Assembly: GCA_027730885.1 (NCBI GenBank)
Contig: JAQCHM010000269.1
Coordinates: 1 to 5,082 of the forward strand
Direction: 5' to 3'
DNA: 5,082 nt
DNA from: Actinomycetota bacterium
GTDB taxonomy: Bacteria > Actinomycetota > Acidimicrobiia > Acidimicrobiales > SZUA-35
This document shows, in pieces, positions 1 through 5,082 of this stretch (its first letter is position 1; every line of letters begins with the position of its first letter). The notes below the pieces were generated by a model. The model had not been told where the DNA came from. It did not search any database and worked only from the letters and a program-made list of their open reading frames with translations. The translations under genes and the position numbers were made by a program.

Positions 1-1367
1 TCGGCAGCGCGGAACCGAGGGGCGAGCAGCTCCTGATCGAAATCGAGGAAGACCACCAGGTCGGCTCGGTTCACTCGGTGGAGGACGGCCTCGGTGCCGA
101 CGATGATTCGGTGGCGCTCGACGATGTCGAGCGCGGTCTCGGCCGTGAGCTCCCCGACGGGCTCCCCGACCAATGCCTCCAGTTCCTCTCGTGCCCGGTC
201 GACCCCCAGCCGAAGGCGTCGAAGTTTCGTCGCCCCGCACAGGGCGCACACCTTCGGTCGACGCTCACCGGTGGATGCAACCAACTCGCCACCGACCTCG
301 GACATGATCCGTTCGCCATCGAGGGTCCTCACCAGCTCGCCGCACGTTGCACAGGCCAGCAACTGGGCTCTCCCCTTGCGATTCAACACCGCGAGCACCC
401 GTCCCTCGCCGCCTGTCGACCTTATGGCCGCAGCGAGCGCCGACGAGAAGGGCCCCGGAGTGCCCGGATCCTCGCCACGACGATCGATGATCTCCACCCG
501 CGGCCACGCCCCTCGCTCGGCCGTCCGCGACAAGCTGAGCTTGCGATCTGCCGCGGCCAACGCCTCGAGTGACGGGGCGGGCGATACGAGCACACACGGG
601 ATACCGAGGCGGCGAGCCCGCTCGATGGCCACGGTTCTGGCATGCCAGGTGGGGTTGCGCTCCTCCTGGAGCCGATCGTCGTGCTCGTCGAGCACCACGA
701 TCGAACGCAGGTCGGGCACCGTGCCCCACACAGCCGACCGTGCTCCGGTCACCACGCCTCCCCGGGCGGCCTGAGCCCAGTCTCGACCGGCAAGAGAGAT
801 CCGCCCGCCGGCGCGACGGAACCGCCCGCCGAGGTGGCGAGCCTCGTCGACGTCCGGCAGCACCACCACCGCGTTGCCGAACGAACCTGCCGCCTCGAAC
901 GCCGGGAACCGGTCGATGCAGGGACCGACTCGAAGCACCGAAACGTCGGGGACGGCCAAGGCCTCGACCAGCGCGTCTCGGAATTCCAGCGCAGCACCAG
1001 TGACCGTCGAGGCCTGAAGACGGAGGTTCTGCGCATGGGCGAAGGGTGGCCCGACGCTGCGAACCATCCGATCCGGGGACGCGGTCCTCAGCACGGCGGC
1101 GACCCGACCATGCCATCGATGCGCGGCCCACTGCGACAAACCGACCACCTCCTCGGAGGGTCCCTTCGATGAGAGCGAGCGAAGCTCCAGCATCGTGATG
1201 CCGGGTACGGGGTCTACGTCGAGGGCGATCACCCACCCCGCGACCCGCCGGCCGTGCAGGTCGAAGCGGACGAGGGAGCCGATCTCGATCGAATCGTCCC
1301 AGTCAGGGGGAACGAGGTAGTCGAAGACCTTGTCGAGGCCGGACACGTCGGGTCGGACCCGCGCCAC
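1..1367 (-). CDS. priA: Primosomal protein N' (PriA), actinobacterial helicase-degenerate type, C-terminus outside window
   Basis: PriA recognises stalled or collapsed replication forks and starts reassembly of the replisome. 455 codons are visible; the C-terminal part lies beyond position 1. Residues 1-20 match the PriA 3'-DNA-binding domain start (ARVRPDVSGLDKVFDYLVPP), and residues 86-105 resemble the WAAxxWxGxVxxxLRTASP segment. Helicase-like landmarks follow: TGARSAVWG (207-215, motif Ia-like), LDEHDD (226-231, motif II position), VLNRKGRAQLLACATC (about 327-342), VCALCG (373-378), GTEAVLHR (424-431) and a FLDFDQELLAPRFRAA stretch at the end. There is no Walker A GKT near residues 143-155, and motif II reads LDEHD rather than DEEHD, so helicase activity is unlikely, as is stated for actinobacterial PriA in general. 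Only two CxxC pairs are present. The GTG at 1367 was chosen because it sits just before the conserved domain and the in-frame stop is at 1437-1439; no clear ribosome binding site is seen, so the start is less certain than the identity. Confidence 0.93.
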   Translation of the reverse strand, partial: MARVRPDVSGLDKVFDYLVPPDWDDSIEIGSLVRFDLHGRRVAGWVIALDVDPVPGITMLELRSLSSKGPSEEVVGLSQWAAHRWHGRVAAVLRTASPDRMVRSVGPPFAHAQNLRLQASTVTGAALEFRDALVEALAVPDVSVLRVGPCIDRFPAFEAAGSFGNAVVVLPDVDEARHLGGRFRRAGGRISLAGRDWAQAARGGVVTGARSAVWGTVPDLRSIVVLDEHDDRLQEERNPTWHARTVAIERARRLGIPCVLVSPAPSLEALAAADRKLSLSRTAERGAWPRVEIIDRRGEDPGTPGPFSSALAAAIRSTGGEGRVLAVLNRKGRAQLLACATCGELVRTLDGERIMSEVGGELVASTGERRPKVCALCGATKLRRLRLGVDRAREELEALVGEPVGELTAETALDIVERHRIIVGTEAVLHRVNRADLVVFLDFDQELLAPRFRAA

Positions 1368-1390
1368 CCGGCGGGCCGACGCGGCGTTGA

Positions 1391-1441
1391 GCGGTTCGGA
1401 CCGGGTCAGGACTGGAAGCGGTTCGTGGGCCGCGGGTCAGG
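1391..1441. repeat. Imperfect direct repeat in the metK-priA gap
   Basis: The 83-base gap between metK and priA contains two copies of a two-part motif. GCGGTTCG occurs at 1391-1398 and 1418-1425. CGGGTCAGG occurs at 1402-1410 and 1433-1441. The spacing between the two parts differs (3 versus 7 bases), so it is an imperfect duplication of about 20-24 bases rather than a clean tandem repeat. It may be a remnant of slippage or a regulatory site; nothing in the sequence decides. The rest of the gap shows no promoter and no hairpin followed by a T-run. Confidence 0.5.
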
Positions 1442-1450
1442 CACCGTGGG

Positions 1451-2650
1451 TCAAAGACCGAGGGCCGACCGCACGTCGGCGACCTTGTCGGTGCGTTCCC
1501 AGGTGAACGACTGGCCGTCGTCACGGCCGAAGTGGCCATAGGCCGCGGTCCGGGCGTAGATGGGACGACGGAGGTCGAGATGGTCGAGAATGGCTCCGGG
1601 CCGCAGGTCGAAAACGTCGTTCACGCAGGCGGCGATGGCCGCTGGGTCGACCTGCTCGGTGCCGAAGGTTTCGACCATGACCGACACGGGGCGGGCGACC
1701 CCGATGGCGTAGGCGACCTGCACCTCACAGCGATCCGCTGCGCCCGCGGCGACGAGGTTCTTGGCCACCCAGCGCGTTGCGTAGGCCGCCGAGCGGTCGA
1801 CCTTCGACGGATCCTTGCCCGAGAACGCACCACCGCCGTGGCGGGCCCATCCGCCGTAGGTGTCGACGATGATCTTGCGACCGGTGAGCCCGGCGTCGCC
1901 GACCGGGCCGCCGATGACGAATCGTCCGGTCGGATTCACGAGCACCTCGTAGTCGTCGTTCGCGAACTGCTCAGGAATGACGGGCCGGATCACGTGCTCG
2001 ATGAGGTCGGGCCGGATCATGGAGTCGCGGTCGATACCGTCGTCGTGTTGGGTCGACACGAGCACGGTTCGGAGCCGCACTGCTCTACCGTCCTCGTAGT
2101 CGAAGGTGACCTGGGTCTTGCCGTCGGGTCGCAAGTAGGGAACGGTGCCGGCCCGGCGCACCTCGGCAAGACGCTCGGCCATCCGATGCGCGGTGTGGAT
2201 GGGCAGGGGCATCATCGCGTCGGTTTCGTTGGTGGCGAAGCCGAACATCATGCCCTGGTCCCCAGCCCCCTGTTCGTCGTAGGTGTCGCCGGTGGCCCCG
2301 CTGTAGCGGACCTCCTCGGACTTGTCCACGCCCTGGGCGATGTCAGGTGACTGCTCGTCGATGGCCACCATGACGCCGCAGGTACTGCCGTCGAACCCGT
2401 AGCTCTCCTTGTCGTACCCGATACGGGTGATCGTGCGCCGAACCACCGCCGGGATGTCGACGTAGGCCGAGGTGCTGATTTCCCCGGCAACGATGGCCAG
2501 GCCGGTGGTGACCAGCGTCTCGCACGCAACCCGGCTCATCGGGTCCTGTTCGAGAATGGCGTCGAGGATGCTGTCGGAGATCTGGTCGGCCATCTTGTCG
2601 GGATGACCTTCGGTGACCGACTCGGACGTGAAGGTGAAGTGTTCGCTCAA
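1451..2650 (-). CDS. metK: S-adenosylmethionine synthetase (methionine adenosyltransferase)
   Basis: MetK makes S-adenosylmethionine from ATP and L-methionine, releasing phosphate and diphosphate, in the cytoplasm; it normally works as a tetramer. The 399-residue product is full length for the family and matches it end to end. Visible landmarks are GHPDK (15-19), ACET (42-45), the GAGDQG ATP-binding hexapeptide (128-133), RPDGKTQVTF (174-183), NPTGRFVIGGP (239-249), GRKIIVDTYGG (257-267), the signature GGGAFSGKDPSKVDRS (272-287) and AAYGHFGR near the C-terminus. The start is TTG. No ATG, GTG or CTG lies in frame between it and the upstream in-frame stop, which is the coaBC TAG itself at 2708-2710, and the next methionine, residue 20, would remove the essential HPDK motif. 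A weak AGCGAG lies six bases before the TTG. The gene is 57 bases after coaBC, probably in the same transcript. The gap is too short for a SAM riboswitch. Confidence 0.98.
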   Translation of the reverse strand: MSEHFTFTSESVTEGHPDKMADQISDSILDAILEQDPMSRVACETLVTTGLAIVAGEISTSAYVDIPAVVRRTITRIGYDKESYGFDGSTCGVMVAIDEQSPDIAQGVDKSEEVRYSGATGDTYDEQGAGDQGMMFGFATNETDAMMPLPIHTAHRMAERLAEVRRAGTVPYLRPDGKTQVTFDYEDGRAVRLRTVLVSTQHDDGIDRDSMIRPDLIEHVIRPVIPEQFANDDYEVLVNPTGRFVIGGPVGDAGLTGRKIIVDTYGGWARHGGGAFSGKDPSKVDRSAAYATRWVAKNLVAAGAADRCEVQVAYAIGVARPVSVMVETFGTEQVDPAAIAACVNDVFDLRPGAILDHLDLRRPIYARTAAYGHFGRDDGQSFTWERTDKVADVRSALGL

Positions 2651-2707
2651 CGGTTGCTCGCTTTGTTCAAATGACGGGTAGGAGCCGGAACAGGTGGTTG
2701 AAACAGA

Positions 2708-3934
2708 CTAACCAGCGGACGCGGGGAGCAACGCTTCTGCCGCGTCCAAGACAGCCGCGGCGATGGCGTCCTTGCTCTGGAGCGCGACCTCGACACTGCT
2801 GCCGTCAGCGCGGTGAATGGTCACCGCGTTGGTCTCGTGGCCGAAGCCGACACCGGGCGCGGACACATCGTTGGCCACGATCATGTCGGCGTTCTTGCGT
2901 CGCAGCTTGTCCTGAGCGTTGGACGCGAGGTCCTCGGTCTCGGCGGCAAACCCGACGAGCACCTGTCCGGGCGGCTTGACCGCACCGAGCCCGGCGAGGA
3001 TGTCCACGGTGGGCTCCAGCCGGATCTGGGGTACTCCCTGGCCCTTCTTGATCTTCTGGTCGGCCACCCCCACCGGGCGGAAATCGGCGACGGCAGCCGA
3101 CATGACGACGATGTCTGCTCCGGGGGCGACCGCTTTGACAGCTCGCTCCATCTCGGCCGCCGTCGACACCGTGACCACCTCGACGCCCGCGGGAGCCGGC
3201 AGTTCGACAGTGGACACCAAAGTCACCTTTGCGCCCCGCCGGTCAGCCTCGCGAGCGATCGCGTAACCTTGCTTGCCGCTCGAGCGGTTGCCGATGTACC
3301 GGACCGGATCGATGGGTTCGCGGGTGCCACCGGCGGTGATCAGCACGGTCCGTCCGGCCAACCGTCGCCGCGCGGGTACGAGCACGTCGCAGACGGCCGC
3401 CACCACCGCTTCGGGCGTCGCGAGCCGACCCTTGCCGATGTCACCGCCGGCCAGGCGACCTTCCTCTGGCGGCACGATGTGAACGCCACGACTGCCGAGC
3501 ACCTGGAGGTTCTCCTGGACGGCGGGATGATCCCACATCTCGGTGTGCATGGCAGGGCAGACGATGACGGGGGCCACGGTGGCGATGAGCGTGGCGGACA
3601 GGAGATCAGCCGAGCGACCCATGCGGTAGTCGGCCAGGATGCGAGCGGTCGCCGGACACACGACGATGAGATCGGCGCTCTGGCCCAAGGTGGTGTGAGG
3701 AATCGGGTCGGGATCGTCCCACAGGCTCATCTTCACCCGCTCGGATGCGAGCGCAGTGAACGTTGTGGGTCCAACCATGTTGAGGGCTGCTGTGGTGAGC
3801 ACCGGGACGACGTGGGCCCCGAGATCGACCAGACGACGCAGCACCTCGACGGACTTGTAGGCGGCGATGCCTCCGGTGACGCCGAGGACGATGCGCTTAC
3901 CGGCGAGAATCGGCGTTGCGACCGATTCGGACAC
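2708..3934 (-). CDS. coaBC: Bifunctional phosphopantothenoylcysteine decarboxylase / phosphopantothenate-cysteine ligase
   Basis: CoaBC carries out two successive steps of coenzyme A synthesis. The CoaB half joins 4'-phosphopantothenate to cysteine using CTP, and the CoaC half decarboxylates the product to 4'-phosphopantetheine with FMN. At 408 residues it is a normal two-domain fusion. CoaC (about 12-185) shows GVTGGIAAYKS (18-28), H80 in HTTLG at the place of the catalytic histidine, PATARILADYRMGRSADLL (94-112) and PAMHTEMW (127-134). CoaB (about 193-408) shows ITAGGTREPIDPVRYIGNRS (199-218), AAVADFRP (280-287), KIKK (294-297), GFAAET (328-333) and ANDV (354-357). The cysteine usual in the CoaC flap (ACGDxGxGR) is glycine here (AGGDIGKGR, G163). 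The start is GTG, 11 bases after the rpoZ stop, with only a weak GGGA before it. Expression is probably coupled to rpoZ. Confidence 0.97.
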   Translation of the reverse strand: MSESVATPILAGKRIVLGVTGGIAAYKSVEVLRRLVDLGAHVVPVLTTAALNMVGPTTFTALASERVKMSLWDDPDPIPHTTLGQSADLIVVCPATARILADYRMGRSADLLSATLIATVAPVIVCPAMHTEMWDHPAVQENLQVLGSRGVHIVPPEEGRLAGGDIGKGRLATPEAVVAAVCDVLVPARRRLAGRTVLITAGGTREPIDPVRYIGNRSSGKQGYAIAREADRRGAKVTLVSTVELPAPAGVEVVTVSTAAEMERAVKAVAPGADIVVMSAAVADFRPVGVADQKIKKGQGVPQIRLEPTVDILAGLGAVKPPGQVLVGFAAETEDLASNAQDKLRRKNADMIVANDVSAPGVGFGHETNAVTIHRADGSSVEVALQSKDAIAAAVLDAAEALLPASAG

Positions 3935-3945
3935 AGACGTCCCGA

Positions 3946-4236
3946 TCAGGCAGCGGGATCGGCCGGGGCGTCTTCCGCCTCGGCTTCAGGCACGGGGTGC
4001 ACGGGTACGATCTTGCCCGCAGCGATCTCCTCGAATGCGATGGAGAGTGGCTTCCGGGCCACCGAGGACACCTGTGGCGGCACCTTGGCGCCGAGCCCGT
4101 CGCCCAACTGCCCGAAGTACGCATTGATCTCGCGAGCCCGAGTGGATGCCAGCGTGCACAGCCCGAACTTGGAACCGGCGGCGTCCATGAGGCCTTCGAC
4201 CTCGGGGCTCATCATCGTGTCGTACTTCTCAGCCAT
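3946..4236 (-). CDS. rpoZ: DNA-directed RNA polymerase omega subunit
   Basis: Omega is the small non-catalytic subunit of RNA polymerase; it binds the beta' subunit and helps its folding and assembly. The product has 96 residues, normal for actinobacteria. The family core is clear: SKFGLCTLASTRAREINAYF (22-41), corresponding to the SKY..V..AAKRARQI region, and ARKPLSIAFEEIAAGKI (60-76). The tail after residue 80 is rich in Glu, Ala and Pro and is probably disordered. It has the only ATG start of the five starts visible in the window. The ATG overlaps the gmk stop in ATGGCTGA, and coaBC follows 11 bases after its own stop. No Shine-Dalgarno sequence precedes it, but a TATACT box lies seven bases upstream, so it may be translated by coupling to gmk, from a leaderless mRNA, or both. 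Confidence 0.96.
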   Translation of the reverse strand: MAEKYDTMMSPEVEGLMDAAGSKFGLCTLASTRAREINAYFGQLGDGLGAKVPPQVSSVARKPLSIAFEEIAAGKIVPVHPVPEAEAEDAPADPAA

Positions 4237-4822
4237 TCGATCGAGTATACGCCGAGCCGACGACTTGACTGCGGTTGGTTGGACTTCGGCGCTCTTCGCG
4301 GGAGCGCTGGATGACCTGGTAGATGTCCTCGGCGCACTGGGCGATGTCGACGTTGGTCAAGACGTGGGCGCCGAGCTCGGTGCCGGCGTCCGCTTCTTCT
4401 CGTGCCTTGGCCAATCGCTCGGCCACCTTGTGGTCGGGATCACCGCGACGCCTGAGCCGAGCCTCCTGCTCGGCCGAGGACGGCGCCTGGAGGAAAATGA
4501 GCACGGCTCGAGGGTTCTGCGCCACCACCTGTCGGGCTCCCTGGACATCGATCTCCAGGATGAGGTCCTGGCCGACTGGTGGCTCCGGAGTAGGCGTGCC
4601 ATAGAGGTTGCCGAGGAACTCCGCGTGTTCGAGGAAGCCTCCGTCGGCGATGCGCCGACGGAACGTGGCCTCGTCGACGAACACGTAGGCGTCGTCGGCC
4701 TCACCCGGTCGCTGGGGTCTCGTGGTCCACGAACGACTCAACCACAGATCGGGATGGGCCTCGATGAGCGCGGACACGACCGTACCCTTGCCGACGCCGC
4801 CCGGGCCGGAAATGACGACCAC
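4229..4822 (-). CDS. gmk: Guanylate kinase
   Basis: Gmk phosphorylates GMP to GDP with ATP and is essential for recycling and making guanine nucleotides. Numbered from the GTG at 4822 the product has 197 residues. It shows the P-loop GPGGVGKGT (6-14), the GMP-binding TTRPQRPGE (33-41) with R35 and R38, Y46, E65 in FLEHAEF, LYGT (73-76), the EIDVQGARQV strand and turn (90-99) and a lid-like RRRGDPDHKVAERL segment (124-137). The stretch between YGTP and EIDVQG is a few residues shorter than in most Gmk proteins. The start is uncertain. GTG 4822 puts the first beta strand right at the N-terminus and has only a weak AGG before it. The frame is open upstream without ATG, GTG or TTG, and a CTG at 4873 preceded by GGGGGAG would add 17 residues and give 214. 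The 3' end overlaps rpoZ by 8 bases. Confidence 0.96.
   Translation of the reverse strand: MVVISGPGGVGKGTVVSALIEAHPDLWLSRSWTTRPQRPGEADDAYVFVDEATFRRRIADGGFLEHAEFLGNLYGTPTPEPPVGQDLILEIDVQGARQVVAQNPRAVLIFLQAPSSAEQEARLRRRGDPDHKVAERLAKAREEADAGTELGAHVLTNVDIAQCAEDIYQVIQRSREERRSPTNRSQVVGSAYTRSNG
4244..4249 (-). promoter_or_regulatory. Possible -10 element of a leaderless rpoZ promoter
   Basis: Read on the minus strand the hexamer is TATACT, which fits the actinobacterial -10 pattern TANNNT. It is followed by seven bases (CGATCGA) and then the A of the rpoZ ATG at 4236. This is the geometry seen at leaderless actinobacterial genes, where transcription starts on the first base of the start codon. No good -35 hexamer is present about 17 bases further upstream. 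It lies inside the last codons of gmk, so coding constraint is an alternative explanation. Confidence 0.4.
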
Positions 4823-4869
4823 GAGGGCCTGCCGATCCTCGACCTCGAACCGCTTCTTCGAGCCTCCGC

Positions 4870-5082
4870 TCAGGAGAACTCCCCCAGGAGCTTCTCTCGT
4901 TGCTGCGGACCGAGCCCCGACAGGCGTCTCGACTCGGCAATACCGAGCTCGCCCATCTTGCGGCGCGCCGTGACCTTGCCGACGCCCGGCAGCGACTCGA
5001 GCACCGCGAGCACCTTGATCTTGGCCACGACGACTTGTTCGTCAGCCTGGGCCAACAGCTCGGTGAGGGTGAGCGAGCCCAT
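4870..5082 (-). CDS. mihF: Integration host factor, actinobacterial type (mIHF), C-terminal part
   Basis: mIHF is a small nucleoid-associated protein of actinobacteria that binds and bends DNA; it was first identified as a host factor for mycobacteriophage L5 integration and is unrelated in sequence to IHF of proteobacteria. The 70 visible residues match the family's C-terminal core: LTELLAQADEQVVVAKIKV (about 6-24), the helix-two-turn-helix LPGVGKVTARRKMGELGI (31-48) and RRLSGLGPQQREKLLGEF (52-69). The ATG that ends exactly at the window edge aligns with an internal position of longer family members, which usually have roughly 30 more N-terminal residues, so the true start most likely lies beyond 5082 and this is a 5'-partial gene. 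It sits directly upstream of gmk, its usual place in actinobacteria. Confidence 0.93.
   Translation of the reverse strand: MGSLTLTELLAQADEQVVVAKIKVLAVLESLPGVGKVTARRKMGELGIAESRRLSGLGPQQREKLLGEFS
4871..4885 (-). promoter_or_regulatory. Shine-Dalgarno-like GGGGGAG before a possible CTG start of gmk
   Basis: On the minus strand GGGGGAG (4885-4879) is followed after five bases by CTG (4873-4871), which is in frame with gmk and overlaps the mihF stop codon as CTGA. Spacing is right for ribosome binding. A second purine motif, GGAGG at 4867-4863, has no usable start codon at a suitable distance in the gmk frame. The site lies within mihF coding sequence, so it may be coincidental. Confidence 0.35.

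Noticed and set aside
78..774. Two overlapping plus-strand open frames (78-572 and 94-774)
   Set aside because: Antisense to priA, Arg/Ser/Pro-rich, no recognisable domain; shadows of coding DNA.
265..1236. Minus-strand open frame of 323 codons
   Set aside because: It is a different frame of the same strand as priA. The product is extremely Arg/Gly rich without motifs, while the priA frame gives clear family sequence throughout.
1368..1450. Transcription terminator after metK
   Set aside because: No stable inverted repeat followed by a T-run could be found on the minus strand; the gap is G+C-rich with a direct, not inverted, repeat.
1532..2350. Long plus-strand open frame of 272 codons
   Set aside because: It lies entirely antisense to metK, whose protein is unmistakable. 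Its translation is rich in V, D, G and R with no family motif, as expected from the opposite strand of G+C-rich coding DNA.
2651..2707. SAM riboswitch or metK promoter in the gap before metK
   Set aside because: Fifty-seven bases is too short for a known SAM riboswitch, and no convincing -10/-35 pair is present; TAGTCT at 2710-2705 includes the coaBC stop and lacks a -35.
4264..4269. TTGACT on the plus strand as a -35 element
   Set aside because: No -10 hexamer lies about 17 bases downstream, and no plus-strand gene follows; it is inside gmk coding sequence.
3916..4314. Plus-strand open frame of 132 codons across coaBC, rpoZ and gmk
   Set aside because: Antisense to three well-supported genes, no motif and no ribosome binding site noted.
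1..5082. Mobile element, CRISPR array, tRNA or rRNA gene, or defence system
   Set aside because: The window is almost fully covered by six housekeeping genes in a conserved order; no repeats of the CRISPR kind, no transposase and no RNA gene structure were seen.

Overview
The window is a stretch of ordinary, high-G+C actinobacterial core genome. Six genes all lie on the minus strand in the order mihF (partial), gmk, rpoZ, coaBC, metK, priA (partial). Reading direction is from position 5082 down to 1. This gene order is a known conserved actinobacterial neighbourhood. mIHF-type integration host factor is essentially restricted to Actinomycetota. The actinobacterial-type PriA with eroded helicase motifs, the PAMH form of CoaBC, and the style of Gmk and omega agree with that. 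The sequences do not look mycobacterial or streptomycete; a deep-branching lineage such as Acidimicrobiia fits best, but this is a judgement from remembered family sequences, not from a search.

Layout from right to left: positions 5082-4870 hold the C-terminal part of a mIHF-like nucleoid/DNA-bending protein whose start is outside the window. Guanylate kinase follows (stop at 4229), with an ambiguous start (GTG 4822, or CTG 4873 touching the mihF stop). rpoZ overlaps the end of gmk by 8 bases (ATGGCTGA) and has a TATACT box seven bases before its ATG. coaBC begins 11 bases after the rpoZ stop. metK begins 57 bases after coaBC with a TTG codon. priA begins about 83 bases after metK and runs off the left edge. 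Gaps are short, no terminator-like hairpin with a T-run was seen, and the genes are probably largely co-transcribed.

Functionally the cluster joins nucleotide supply (Gmk: GMP to GDP), the transcription machinery (omega subunit), coenzyme A synthesis (CoaBC), S-adenosylmethionine synthesis (MetK), nucleoid architecture (mIHF) and replication restart (PriA). These are housekeeping functions linked by growth rate rather than by one pathway.

No new biological system is visible. The points worth a second look are small: a possible leaderless promoter for rpoZ, the gmk start, a PriA that has lost its helicase motifs and also what looks like one of its two zinc sites, and substitutions at conserved positions of CoaC. 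The only gene-free stretches are two short gaps of 57 and 83 bases; the latter carries an imperfect direct repeat.
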